Positions 36,798 through 46,647 of a stretch of DNA of 64,000 bases are shown here, piece by piece. The stretch is taken from contig NZ_CP108549.1 of the NCBI RefSeq assembly GCF_036010325.1, positions 248,001 to 312,000 of the forward strand. The letters are read 5' to 3'. Source of the DNA: Streptomyces sp. NBC_01210. GTDB lineage: Bacteria; Actinomycetota; Actinomycetes; Streptomycetales; Streptomycetaceae. The translations under genes were made by a program, and so were the position numbers. The notes beneath the pieces were generated by a model, which did not search any database, had not been told where the DNA came from, and was given only the letters and a program-made list of their open reading frames with translations. The first letter of the stretch is position 1. Each line of letters opens with the position of its first letter.

Positions 36798-37568
36798 TCA
36801 GGCGCGTGCGCCGGCTCCCCGGGGCGCGCCCAGCTCGCGCGAGAGACTGCGGCCCGCCTCACGAACCGCCACAGCCAGCTGCTCCCGGTTCGCCCCGGCC
36901 AGAACCCGCTCGACCGGACCCACCACACCGATCGCGCCCACAGGCAACCCCGAACTGTCGAAAACAGGCGCAGCAATACCCGCATCCCCCACCGCGGACT
37001 CCTGGTCCTCCACCGCATAACCCGCCTTGCGGATCTCCTCCAGCTGCTGCCCCAGCCGCACCGGCTCATCCACACTCGCCCGCGTCAGCACAGCAAGATC
37101 CCGCTCCAGCAGATGATCACGCAGCTCCCGCGGCGCATGCGCCACCATCACCTTCCCCAGCGCACACACATTCCACGGAATACTCGCCCCGACCTCCGAG
37201 ACCTGAACCGCACCCCCCGGCCGGAACGCATGATGCACCACCAACGCCTGATCACCGGAGAGAACAGCCACCCACACCGCCTCATCCGCACGCGACGCCA
37301 ACACATCCGCCCACGTCAACGCACGCGTACGCAACTCCTGCGTATCCAGATACGCATTACTCAGATACACCAGCCCAGGACCCAGGCAGTACCTCCCCGT
37401 CTCCGCATCCTGAACCACCAGCCCCTCACCCTCCAACGTCCTCAGCAACGCATAAGCAGTCGGCTTCGCCACCCCCAGACGATCCGCAAGATCAGTCACC
37501 CCCAGCCTCGGCCCCGAACCAGCCAGCTCCCGCAAAATACGCACCGCCCGCTGAACCGCCTGCACCAT
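36798..37568 (-). CDS. IclR-family transcriptional regulator
   Basis: The protein has 256 residues from ATG 37568, with GGGGAG at 6 nt. The helix-turn-helix shows LGVTDLADRLGVAKPTAYALLRTLEGEG. The effector domain has SIPWNVCALGKVMVAHAP and ends with AGIAAPVFDSSGLPVGAIGV and VGPVERVLAGANREQ. It aligns along its length with the IclR protein at 19965-20726, so the two are paralogues. Codon bias here is even more GC3-rich than in its neighbours. Its target is unknown. Confidence 0.92.
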   Translation of the reverse strand: MVQAVQRAVRILRELAGSGPRLGVTDLADRLGVAKPTAYALLRTLEGEGLVVQDAETGRYCLGPGLVYLSNAYLDTQELRTRALTWADVLASRADEAVWVAVLSGDQALVVHHAFRPGGAVQVSEVGASIPWNVCALGKVMVAHAPRELRDHLLERDLAVLTRASVDEPVRLGQQLEEIRKAGYAVEDQESAVGDAGIAAPVFDSSGLPVGAIGVVGPVERVLAGANREQLAVAVREAGRSLSRELGAPRGAGARA

Positions 37569-37711
37569 CATTGGCTCCCCTCGTTCAGCCTCACCGACCA
37601 GCGTTCCCGAAACACTACCCCCCAGTCACCCTCACCGACCGCATCGTACTCAAACACCCCACCAAAAACCCCACCGGCACAACCAGACGACGTAGACGGG
37701 AACACATACAT

Positions 37712-37989
37712 AGCGGGCTCCCTTCGGCCCCGCCATTTTCACCGCCTCACGGGACCGGGAACTCGTCAACGCGTACGCCCAACTCGGCACCCCCACCGGC
37801 AACATCCACTTCCGCCACAGCCGCAGTTCCACCATCAGCAAAGCCCAGGCCTCCGAACTGATCCGCTTCCGCGAGGACCAACACCCCGGCGCCAAGCACT
37901 ACACCACCACCTGGTGCAGCGACACCGACCCCAACCACCGAACCCTCGGCCAGGCCCTGCGGGACCTCGCACTGTTCTATCTGTCCTAA
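37712..37989 (+). pseudogene. 5'-truncated gene fragment of unknown function
   Basis: The frame after TAG at 37709 reads RAPFGPAIFTASRDRELVNA, then NIHFRHSRSSTISKAQASEL, and ends TTTWCSDTDPNHRTLGQALR followed by DLALFYLS and a stop. Composition and codon use look coding, but no start codon or ribosome site is present. I do not recognise the family. It adjoins the decayed biosynthetic cluster. Confidence 0.4.
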
Positions 37990-38499
37990 AACGTTGGTCA
38001 TGATCGTTCGACAGAACATTGTTTCGATAGAATCCGGTCAAGTTGCACGGGCCAAGGCTGGTCACACTCCCCAAACCCGTGCCGCTCCCATCACGCCACA
38101 GAGACTCCTCCGCCGACTACAGCCCTCACATGGGCGGTAGTGCATGGCGCCGTAGCACCCGGCACAGGCGATCGGCCTGCGCACCGGCAAGGGCTCGGTG
38201 CCGTCCCGGGCGCGTTCACGGGCGCCGGATCACGGCGCAGAGCGCCCACGGTCGCCTCACCGGTCAACACGTCGGACACCTGACCGGGGCAGCATCGGCC
38301 GGACCTGCCATTCGCACCCGCGGACAAATCGCTGAGCAGGAATGTGTCCGGCCAGACCGAGCGCCCGGGGCTCATCGAACAGTCGGCCGCCTGGCACAGC
38401 GTCGACGCCGCGCTTCACGCCGCCGCTCGACCGTCAGCCTGGTGAGGGCGTTGGGCGAAGGGCGTAGAAGGCAGCCTGAGGTGCTCTGACAGGCCGTCT

Positions 38500-39413
38500 A
38501 CGGATCGCACCCGACCGTTCCGGCGGTTCGGGGCCTCGACCGGCCGACCTGTCCTGGCTGTACGTCGGCGACCTCGGTGGCGTAGCGGCCCGGCACGCCG
38601 CTTACCTGGCCACCCGTCACCAGCCGGACCGGTCTTCGCGGTCGACGCCTCGCCCGCCGAGTCCGGCATGGCACCGAGCGGCTGCGTGTCCGCCGACGTC
38701 ACAGCCCAAGGCGTACGAATCAGCGGCGTCAAGCGCCCCTGCAGCCTGGCCCCTCCATGGACCTGCTGACCGCAAGCGTCACTGTGCCCAGGGAGGACGG
38801 CGAGGGCGATGAGCTGGCGGTAGCACTGATCCCCCGCCGAGAGCGAGGGGCTGACTGTCAGTGACTTCTGGTCCAGAAGATTCCTCGCCGGTGCGGAGAG
38901 CGGCCAGGTCACCCTCGACGATGTGCTGGTACCAACGGAGTTGCTGGTGCGCACCGCCTCCCCGTCCGGGCAGCGGATGGACGCAGTACAGATCGCCGGG
39001 TTCGTTTGGTTCGAGGTGCTGATGACAGGCAGCTATCTCGGTGCGGCGAGTGCACTGGTGGAGCACGTGCTGACCAATGACCGGGTGCCGGAGCACGAAC
39101 GCGTCGGGCTTCTGATCGAGATCGAGGGCGCAAGTGCCGCAGTCGAGGCCATCGCACGCCGAGTTGATGCCGAGGGGCCGGACGAGGCGACGTTGGCGGA
39201 CTCGCTGTACGTGCGGTACTGCGCACAGGACACCATTGCCCGGGTGGTACCGCGTGCCGTGGAGCTGTGGGTGGTTTGAACTTCATGGCCTCGGACGAGA
39301 TCGGGCAACTGGCTGTCAGCGCCGCCGGTCTGAGTCTGCACCCGCCGACGCGGTCCCGGATGGCCGGGCCGCTGGCCGGCCATCTCGCCAGCCGTCCTCT
39401 CACCATCGCCTGA
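38500..39413 (+). pseudogene. Acyl-CoA dehydrogenase-fold protein, degraded
   Basis: Pieces in several frames make an ACAD-like protein: LYVGDLGGVAARHAAYLATR, then SGCVSADVTAQGVRISGVKR, then VTVPREDGEGDELAVALIPA, SGQVTLDDVLVPTELLV and the helical C-terminus GSYLGAASALVEHVL. The last frame change, near 39278, restores NFMASDEIGQLAVSAAGLSLH and LAGHLASRPLTIA to the stop at 39413. At least three frame changes are needed. The remaining N-terminus (38000-38500) could not be traced. It is the first recognisable member of the decayed cluster. Confidence 0.65.
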
Positions 39414-39548
39414 CCTTTCGCCTCGGTCCCTCCTCAATCCCCTTCCGTCTCACCTGTCTGACCGGGCTGACCACTCCCCTCCTTTCTTTCGGTCGCCCTC
39501 CCTCGCGTTCCCTGTCTTGTCCGCTACGAGCAATCGAGGAAGCCCCCG

Positions 39549-40678
39549 ATGACTGAGTTACCGCAGCGGCTCACCGACGTCCCGTCCGCGTCACCTCCCT
39601 GGCCCTATTCGGCCGGAGATCGACCCACCCTCCTCCTCACCGGCGGCACGGCGTCCTTGGCCGGGCGCTGATCGACGAGCTGTTGGCCCCAGTACCGGAT
39701 CATCTGCCTCCGGCATCGCACGCCGCTACAGGATCCCCGGGTCCAGGAGGTCACAGCCGATCTGCTGGCTCCTGGCCTCGGGCTGCAGCCCGCCCTTTGG
39801 CACCGCCTTGCTGAGGAGGCGGATGTGGTGGTCCACTCGGCAGCCGCCACCAACTGGCGGGCTGATCCGGACGAGATCCGCCGCACCAACGTCGACGGCA
39901 CACGCGCCATGCTGGACCTGGCCGCTGCTGCGGGAGCGGCGATCTACTACATGAGCACCGCTTTCGTGGCCGCCAACCCCTCTGCCCCACGAACACTCTC
40001 AGCAGTTTCCCGGCGCCGCCTCGTATCTGGCGTCCAAGAGGAGTGCGAACAAATGGTGCGCGATTCCGCGCTGCCGGCGACGATCTTGCGCCCTTCCGTC
40101 GTGATGGGCGACTCGGCAACCGGGCGCATCGCCGGGGCACAGGGGCTGACCAGGACCCTGGGTGCCATCGTCAAGGGCCAGGTGCCCGTGCTCCCCGGAG
40201 CCCCGGAGGCAAGGATCGACACTGTTCCCCAGGATCTGGTTGCCCGCGCCACGGGCGATCTGATCCGCAGCGGTGTGACAGCGGCCCGTACTGGCTGACT
40301 GCCGGTACACACGCCCTGGCGCAGCACGAAGTCGTGGACATCTGCCTGGAGTTCGCCGAACACTACGGGCCACGACCTCACAAACCCCGGATGATCCCGC
40401 TGGAATCGGTGCACAGGCTCCTGCTGCCGTTGATCGAAGCAGCGGAATTCCCGGCGTCCCTCCGGCAGAGGCTTCGGGACTATGCGGAGCTGCTGCTGGT
40501 CTTTCAACCGGACCTGCCCCTGGGCACATCATTGGGCACGACACAGGACACCTCGGCTTCGGTGCGCTGCGGCGAGTCCGTGTCCCGAGAATTCCTGCGA
40601 ACAGCACTGATCCGTAACCTGGAGTACTGGGCCTGCCAACCGGGCGGAATGCACACACGACGTACCCACGGTGCGTAA
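39549..40678 (+). pseudogene. Thioester-reductase-like NAD-binding protein, frameshifted
   Basis: The Rossmann start RPTLLLTGGT continues as GVLGRALIDELL only after a frame change near 39650. A second change near 39689 restores YRIICLRHRTPLQDPRVQEV, and HSAAATNWRADPDEIRRTNV follows in frame. A third near 40290 leads to YWLTAGTHALAQHEVVDICL and LIRNLEYWACQPGG. This is the male-sterility/thioester-reductase type of extended short-chain dehydrogenase, which commonly releases acyl chains from carrier proteins. The original protein would have had about 375 residues. Confidence 0.72.
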
Positions 40679-40690
40679 GGAGCTGGCATC

Positions 40691-41864
40691 ATGACCATGG
40701 CCCTTCCTGCGCCCCGCGCCCACGGTCCGGAGACCGTCAACCTGTACCGCAGACACCTCGGCTCAGGCAAGGCTGCGCTCGGCGCCATGCTCGGCGGGAT
40801 GGTGGAGGTGGACTCCCAGGGGCCATGGGTACACACCCATGACGGCCGTCGCTTCCTGGACTTCGGTGGCTACGGGGTATTCATCCTGGGCCATGGCCAC
40901 CCTTCAGTCGTCGCCGCCGTAGACCGGCAATTGCACCGTCATCCGCTCGCCACACGGGTCTTCCTGGAGCCCGTCGCGGCCCGCGCCGCGCAGGTCCTGA
41001 CGGCACGTACGCCTCCCGGTCTGCACATGGTCCACTTCGTCAACTCCGGAGCCGAGGCGACCGAGGCGGCCCTGAAGCTGGCCCGGGCACACGGGTGAAA
41101 CGCCCTCGTCAGCATGGAGTCCGGCTACCACGGCAAGACCCTCGGCGCTCTGAGCGTCACAGCGAACCGGATGTACCAGGATCCGTTCGCTCCGCTGCTG
41201 CCAGACACCACCACGGTGCCCTACGGGGACAGTGCGGCGCTGGAGGCGGCTGGAGGACCGGCGTGACCGGGCCTGCGTGATCCTCGAGCCGGTTCAGGGC
41301 GAGGGCGGAGTGCGTATTCCGCCGCCCGGCTATCTCTCCGAGGTGTCCCGGTTGTGCCGCCGGTACGGGGCGTTGCTTGTCGTGGACGAGGTGCAGACCG
41401 GTCTCGAACGCCTGGGTTCCTGGTGGGGGGTGGATGCCGAAAAGGTGATCCCGGACATCCTGCTGGTTGGCAAAGGTCTCAGCGGCGGGGTGGTCCCGAT
41501 CGCCGCGATGGTGGCCACCAGCGACGCCTACCGTCCTTTATCCCGCGACTACTGGACGGAACGGGATGTCTTCTCCCCTGCGGAGCTGACGCTTTCGTTC
41601 GAGCAACTGTCGGGCGACTTCGAGACCTTCGAGGGCTCATGGCGTTGTGAGCCTGCGGGGACAGGCGCAGGCACAGTCGTCACCTTCCAGGCCACGTTCG
41701 ACCTGGGAATGCCTCCGCTCACCGCGATTCTCGACCCCGTGGCGGAGTCCACGCTGCGCAACAATGTCGTGCGGATCCTTTGGGGCCTGCTCGGCACGGT
41801 CGCCTCGGTCGTGCCGGCTGACGGGCCCGAAGGAGCCAATCTTGTTCGTACCGCACGTGACTGA
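40691..41864 (+). pseudogene. Class-III aminotransferase fused to a SRPBCC domain remnant
   Basis: The start MTMALPAPRAHGPETVNLYR and the segments FGGYGVFILGHGHPSVV and NSGAEATEAALKLARAHG are class-III PLP aminotransferase. A TGA (41096-41098) interrupts where CGA would be expected. [20 protein letters not shown] follows in frame. A shift near 41250 precedes ILEPVQGEGGVRIPPPGYLS, VVDEVQTGLERLGSWWG and the PLP-lysine segment LLVGKGLSGGVVPI. The C-terminal third of the aminotransferase is missing. From about 41575 the sequence is a SRPBCC/aromatase-like domain (LSFEQLSGDFETFEGSWRCE). The junction SRDYWTERDVFSPAELTLSF looks like a deletion joining two former genes. Confidence 0.75.
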
Positions 41865-42429
41865 CTCGATGACGTCAGCTCGTCCCGTTCGGACCGTGTC
41901 CCCGGTCGGCTGGGAACAACTCTTCGACGAGCCGGGGCCTGATAGTGCACTGTGCCTCGGCCTCTACGCAAAACTGGTTGCCGGCGTCTCGGTTGTCACC
42001 GCCCAGGGCGCGTCAGGTCCCGCGGGGATGACAGTCTCGGCCCTGACCTCCCTCTCCGCGCAGCCACCACTTCTGCTTGCCTGCCTGCGGAGCGGTTCGC
42101 GCACGCTTGAGGTGATCCGGACCCAGGGTGTGTTCGCCGTACATCTGCTGAAGCCGGCACAGCGGGAACGGGCGGTACGGTTCGCCGACCCCGCGACCGG
42201 CGCCGCCCAGCGGTTCGCCGGCGCAGCGGTCCGCTCCGTGCTCGGGGTTCCGGTGTTCGACGACGCGCTGGCATGGTCGGTGTGCCTGGTGGAGGATTTG
42301 CGCGCGTACGGCGACCATCACGCGGTGGTGGGGCGCGTCGCGGCCGCCCAGGTCGGGACGGGTGAGCCCCTGTTGTGGCACAACAGGGAATTCAGAGCGA
42401 TCGCCGATGGGAGACCACCCGCCACGTGA
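41842..42429 (+). CDS. Flavin reductase (FMN-binding split-barrel) of the decayed cluster
   Basis: A TTG at 41842 with AAGGAG at 6 nt gives 195 residues and overlaps the upstream remnant; ATG 41869 is an alternative. The flavin-reductase fold shows KLVAGVSVVTAQGASGPAGM and TVSALTSLSAQPPLLLACLR. The end LLWHNREFRAI is typical of FMN reductases that supply two-component monooxygenases. It is the only intact member of the cluster, and no monooxygenase partner is visible. It may be retained by chance. Confidence 0.85.
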   Translation: MFVPHVTDSMTSARPVRTVSPVGWEQLFDEPGPDSALCLGLYAKLVAGVSVVTAQGASGPAGMTVSALTSLSAQPPLLLACLRSGSRTLEVIRTQGVFAVHLLKPAQRERAVRFADPATGAAQRFAGAAVRSVLGVPVFDDALAWSVCLVEDLRAYGDHHAVVGRVAAAQVGTGEPLLWHNREFRAIADGRPPAT

Positions 42430-43104
42430 GCTGAAAGCCGAAACAGTAGCTGCCACGCACGACTTCGGAGACGGAGGCATACCGGCGCCGGACGGGCCCT
42501 GTGGCAGGGGGCGGTCCGGTGCCGGGCTCGGGGCATGCTCCTGTCGCTTCAGGTCACCATGGGAAGCGGCGGATGGACAGGGAGGATCCACCCACCGCCT
42601 CGCCACGCTGCCGGACGACCGCCTGTCGCGCTCTCCGCCGTAGCCCGCCGGACCCCCACGACCCCGCGGACCGGCCAAGCCCGCAGCGGTTGACCAGCAC
42701 CACCACCCTCCCCCCAATACATGTGCACTGCAAGGAGTTTCAGTTGACGCTGAAAGGCTTCAGGGACCGCGTGCCCTTGCCCCTCCCCTTGCGGGCCACC
42801 ACAGGAGGTACTCAGCGGCCCAGCCTCCCCCTCGCGACGGCCCCTCCGCGGGACGGAGGGGTCGCTCGAGCGGATCAAGTCGTCCAAACGGGGCCGCGTT
42901 CTGCCCTTGTCGCGCAGTGCACGGTCCGGCCGCCCGAATAGGCCGCGCTACTACCAGCAGGGCTGACAGTGCCTCAACTCGAGTCGCATCAGAACCCAGA
43001 ACGAGTACGTCATTCTGTAATGCTGAATCTTGTTCTATGGTTCTGCTCAATGGTGCAACCCGGCGGGTCTCCCCGCCCGCAGAGTTCTGTGAGGTCCCGG
43101 CTCC
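42430..43104. other. Intergenic region upstream of the NPCBM sensor
   Basis: No supported gene is present. The only notable element is the promoter-like motif at 43017-43035. G/C-rich shadow frames on both strands lack recognisable sequence. Confidence 0.45.
43015..43036 (+). promoter_or_regulatory. Candidate promoter element GTAATGCTGAATCTTGTTC
   Basis: The element lies about 88 bp before the NPCBM-type sensor start and shares GTAATGCTGAAY with the ricin-type sensor's element. The matched position relative to a homologous gene supports function. Confidence 0.45.
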
Positions 43105-44991
43105 ATGAAGAGAACCGCCCTGCACGCCGAGCAGGCCTCGGACGAAGCCCTCGTGGCTGAAATCCGTTTCGATGTCAAAGGTGTCTCGACAGCCATCGGC
43201 CTGCAGGCCCGGGGGCACAGGTTGCTCTGGGTCAGACGCCCGGGCGGCAGGGCCTACGCCGAGCTTCACCGACGGCACCGCGACGCCGTGCGGGACTACG
43301 CCCAGCTCTACTGCGCCGCTCCCGGCTATGCAGAGGATCTCGTCTCGGCCGTCTTCAGCCAAGCCGCCCTCACCTCATCGGGCAGCCATGACCCTGTCTT
43401 TCGGATCACCCTGCTCCAGAGCGTTTTGAAGGTCGCCACGGAGTGGGCGGGGACGCCGCGCCGCGAGCTGCTGGACGAAGAGTTCCTTCAGTGGGTTGCC
43501 TTCAACGAGGATCTTGGGATCGACGCAGTACCTGTCGACGACACTCAGGCTCTTGTGCTTCGCATGTTCTACGCAGCCCCAGGGCGAGCTCAGGTGGCGC
43601 TGTGGCACACAGTGACCGAGGGAGAATCGCCAGACCTCGTGGGGCTGCTTCTGGGGGCTAACAGCTCCGATGTAGCCTCATTCGGCGATGTGGCCCGAAG
43701 ATCGCTTCGCGAGGCCATTCTTCAGGAGTACATGTCGCGGGCGACAGCTCCGGGCTGCCGGTATTTCGCGGCCCACATGGACTTTGCGGTACGTGACACC
43801 GGGGAGAACCGCCCCAGAGAATTCGCCGATCACCTTGCCGGATGCGTTCAGTGCGAAGAGATCTTCGGGCTTCTGACCCGGATGCCGCGAACGCTCCAGT
43901 GTCTGCTGCCCATCGCAGTGCTCCGGTGGCGGGGAGCGGATTATGCCGAACTACGCCGCTCGGACCGCAGCCCCGCACCCACCTTCCGGCGGAAGCGCAC
44001 CCTCACCGCGCGCATCGTTGTCCCATCCTTGGCCCTCGTCAGCATCGGCGTGGTGTCCCTTCTCGGCTACTCCGCACTACGGCCGGATCCGGTTCGGAGG
44101 CCTTCTGCCTCACCGCCGTCCCTCCCTGGCTCTTCTGCGTCGCCATCCCGCTCTTCCGTGCCGATCCCCGCCAGCCCTTCAAGGCCGCGGCTAGCTGGTC
44201 CTTCCGTCGACCTGGAGGTGAGCAGCGGCAAGAACCTGCTGACGCTGACCGGGCGCCTGTCGAAATTCACCTCGAAAGTCTCCGCCTTGGGGGCCGAGGC
44301 CGCTCTGAACGTCTCCGTGGACCTGACGGGCCCCGCAGGGTGGGAGGCGCATGCGACATCCAAGGCTTTTCGGGCCAAGCTCACCGGCGGCAAGAGCCTC
44401 TCGACCGCCTGGGAGATCACCGCCCCTCGGTCCGCGGCGCCCGGTCCGTACACACTGACTCTTACGGCGACTTATCAGTCTCCAGCGGGCAGTAGGGTCT
44501 CCCGGCAGATGCCGTTGATCGCTCAGTTGGGAACGCCGCCGGCCGGCAACTCGCGTCTCAGCGATCTCATTCCCAAGAGCTCCTTCAACGGCTGGGGCCC
44601 CCTCGAGAAGAACACGAGCAACGGCGAATTCGTGAAGGGCGACGGAAAGCCCATGACAATCGACGGTGAGGTGTTCCGCAGCGGACTGGGTGTCCATGCA
44701 CCGAGCACCGTCGAGTACTACCTCGGCGGCCGGTGCTCGAGGGTCACCGCCCGCGTGGGTCTCGACGATGAAGCGGAGGGCCAAGGCTCGGTCGCCTTCG
44801 AGATCTGGGTAGACGGCAAGAAGGGGGCGGCAACAGGCATCCTGAGGGGCCGAACGTCGCCGCAGCGGATGACAGCCGATGTGGACGGCGCGGAGTCCGT
44901 CCTCCTTGTGGTCAGCAACGGCGACGACGACAACGATATTGATCACGCCGACTGGGCGGATCCCATGATCACCTGCCGCGCACCGCAGTGA
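43105..44991 (+). CDS. Transmembrane ECF-sigma-like sensor with zinc finger, NEW3 and NPCBM domains
   Basis: The protein has 628 residues; GAGG precedes the ATG by about 10 nt. The sigma-region-2-like part is AYAELHRRHRDAVRDYAQLY with EDLVSAVFSQA. The region-4-like part has the family signature VALWHTVTEGESPDLVGLLL. Zinc finger HLAGCVQC (H243, C247, C250) and one helix (about 302-322, RIVVPSLALVSIGVVSLLGY) follow. After a Ser/Pro linker an Ig-like NEW3 segment (about 370-475, AAPGPYTLTLTATYQS) leads to an NPCBM module (about 482-626, with SGLGVHAPSTVEYYLGGRC and DHADWADPMITC). NPCBM and NEW3 accompany glycosidases and bind carbohydrate. Glycan sensing is inferred. Confidence 0.85.
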   Translation: MKRTALHAEQASDEALVAEIRFDVKGVSTAIGLQARGHRLLWVRRPGGRAYAELHRRHRDAVRDYAQLYCAAPGYAEDLVSAVFSQAALTSSGSHDPVFRITLLQSVLKVATEWAGTPRRELLDEEFLQWVAFNEDLGIDAVPVDDTQALVLRMFYAAPGRAQVALWHTVTEGESPDLVGLLLGANSSDVASFGDVARRSLREAILQEYMSRATAPGCRYFAAHMDFAVRDTGENRPREFADHLAGCVQCEEIFGLLTRMPRTLQCLLPIAVLRWRGADYAELRRSDRSPAPTFRRKRTLTARIVVPSLALVSIGVVSLLGYSALRPDPVRRPSASPPSLPGSSASPSRSSVPIPASPSRPRLAGPSVDLEVSSGKNLLTLTGRLSKFTSKVSALGAEAALNVSVDLTGPAGWEAHATSKAFRAKLTGGKSLSTAWEITAPRSAAPGPYTLTLTATYQSPAGSRVSRQMPLIAQLGTPPAGNSRLSDLIPKSSFNGWGPLEKNTSNGEFVKGDGKPMTIDGEVFRSGLGVHAPSTVEYYLGGRCSRVTARVGLDDEAEGQGSVAFEIWVDGKKGAATGILRGRTSPQRMTADVDGAESVLLVVSNGDDDNDIDHADWADPMITCRAPQ

Positions 44992-45228
44992 TGCAAGACC
45001 TGCCCAGCCCGACCACGCACACAGCGGCCGGGTGCCGGCCTACACCAGGGGATGCACCTCAGCTCATGGGCCAACTCACGGCCTACAAGCAATACCGACC
45101 ACAGCCGGACGAACCGCTGCCTCACTTCCGGGCACTCTGTTCGAGTACGACACACCCGGACGGGTTTGAGACCGATGTGCGCGGGACCGCTCGCGCAAAC
45201 TCTCCACCACTAGGCAGGAGCCATTTCC

Positions 45229-45552
45229 GTGCTGAGTATTGGCCAGTATGCAGACCAGTTGAGTCACACCGAAACTCGCCGCATAGAGCCGTTGTCCGTC
45301 GTCGACGGGCGGCGCGGCGGCACCCGGGACGCACATCGGTCTCATCTCGCCAGCCAGTGGTGGAACGTCACCATGCCCATGGCCGCCGTCGACGGCCGCC
45401 CCGGCACTCATACCTTCGTGGTACAGGCACACACAGCGAACGCCGCTCTCAAGTCGGCCCGTTGGAAGGCCACTGCTGCGGATGCCCGGAGGCACCGGCG
45501 TCACGCAGTCGTGAACTTGGGGGCCGCCGCCGCCAGCCTCTGGGTCAAGTGA
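45229..45552 (+). CDS. Small protein of unknown function, paralogue of 36397-36777
   Basis: The protein has 107 residues from GTG 45229, with AGGAG at 8 nt. It shares a 60-residue C-terminal block with the protein at 36397-36777 (VTMPMAAVDGRPGTHTFVVQ, RHRRHAVVNLGAAAASLW). The N-terminus MLSIGQYADQLSHTETRRIE is unrelated. It sits 240 bp after the NPCBM-type sensor in the same direction and ends before a strong hairpin. No function is known. Confidence 0.7.
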   Translation: MLSIGQYADQLSHTETRRIEPLSVVDGRRGGTRDAHRSHLASQWWNVTMPMAAVDGRPGTHTFVVQAHTANAALKSARWKATAADARRHRRHAVVNLGAAAASLWVK

Positions 45553-45603
45553 ATCCAGCGCAGTTCGGCCGGGACGGCGCTTCTTCCCGGCTGCCGCGCG
45601 AAA

Positions 45604-45641
45604 AGCCTCGCGGTCCCGGGGGGGGACGGAGCCGCGAGGCT
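45604..45641. terminator. Hairpin between convergent small gene and secreted-protein gene
   Basis: AGCCTCGCGG (45604-45613) pairs perfectly with CCGCGAGGCT (45632-45641) across a G-rich loop of 18 nt. Confidence 0.75.
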
Positions 45642-45678
45642 GCTTCCAGTCAGCGGAGAGTGCTGGTTCTCATTCGTT

Positions 45679-46647
45679 TCAGGGGAGCAGGGCCGAGTGC
45701 CAGAACTTCGACAAGTGCTTTCCGTTGTCGGGATGAACAATGCCCGGAGCGGTGAGTCCGGCACTGTAGATCGACGCACCGCTCAGTACGAGACTGTTGT
45801 TGCCGGCGGGCGAGGGCAGTCCGACCTTCAGATCAATCGCGAGGTCGACCAGGCCCCACAGGCCGCAGTCGTGGGCTTTCGGCACCGCGAAGCCGCTGTC
45901 GCCTTGACTGCTTTCCGTGAGAACGAAACGCATCATCGCGCCTCGGGACGCGTTGGGCGTTCCGTCACCGTCGAAGCGCTGGCTGGCCATCGCAGGCTTC
46001 GAGTCGTTCTGCAGCCGTAACACGATCGGATCGTCGGCTGATCCTATGTAGCACTCCGAGCTGAGGAGCGGATTCTGCAGTCGGATCCGCACGGGCAGTC
46101 GGACGATGGGCATACCGGGGCCGAGCGCTGAAGTGAGGCTGAAGTCCGTCGGCGTGCCGACCGACTCCACCGTCGCCGTGACCCTGTTCAGGCCGTTCTC
46201 GGACGCTGCCCTGCAGATGTCGGAGACCACCGGGATACCACTCGTGCATACGAGACCGAGCAGTCCTCCGGGGATTTCCGTCGGAGCGCCGACGACGGCG
46301 CCGCCCGGTGGTGGTACGACCGTGAAGGTGCGGGCGGCCGCGTGCTGCACGACTCCGAACTGCAGTTCGCTGGCGCTTGTCAGGGCAGTCAAGTTGCCCA
46401 GTTTGATGGTGCCGCTCGGAGAGTACGAGGACACACACGAGGCGATATCAGCCTTGCCGTCCGCGGCCAGCATGACACGATTGTCGACCGGGCAGCGCGT
46501 GAACGGACTCCAGTAACCGTTCAGTTGGTCGACGCCGGCTGCGTTCGCGGGAACGGTGGCGAGAGGGGCGGCGAAGACGAGCGCAGCGAACACGGCTGCC
46601 CACGCCCTCACAGTGCGAGATTTCGAATATGATAAGAAAGGTCTCAT
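45679..46647 (-). CDS. Secreted protein of unknown function
   Basis: The protein has 322 residues from ATG 46647, with GGAGACGAG before it. The signal peptide is RTVRAWAAVFAALVFAAPLA ending at VPANAAG. The mature protein contains repeated short beta-like stretches and several cysteines (FTRCPVDNR, ADIASCVSSY, CTSGIPVVSDIC, SSECYIGSADDP, HDCGLWGLVDLAID), suggesting a disulfide-stabilised wall or secreted protein. It is codirectional with another exported protein upstream. Similar secreted-protein pairs occur widely in actinomycetes, but I cannot assign a function. Confidence 0.75.
   Translation of the reverse strand: MRPFLSYSKSRTVRAWAAVFAALVFAAPLATVPANAAGVDQLNGYWSPFTRCPVDNRVMLAADGKADIASCVSSYSPSGTIKLGNLTALTSASELQFGVVQHAAARTFTVVPPPGGAVVGAPTEIPGGLLGLVCTSGIPVVSDICRAASENGLNRVTATVESVGTPTDFSLTSALGPGMPIVRLPVRIRLQNPLLSSECYIGSADDPIVLRLQNDSKPAMASQRFDGDGTPNASRGAMMRFVLTESSQGDSGFAVPKAHDCGLWGLVDLAIDLKVGLPSPAGNNSLVLSGASIYSAGLTAPGIVHPDNGKHLSKFWHSALLP

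Noticed and set aside
36692..38003. Long Pro/His/Thr-rich rightward frames
   Set aside because: They are antisense to the IclR gene, whose extreme GC3 bias keeps the complementary frames open.
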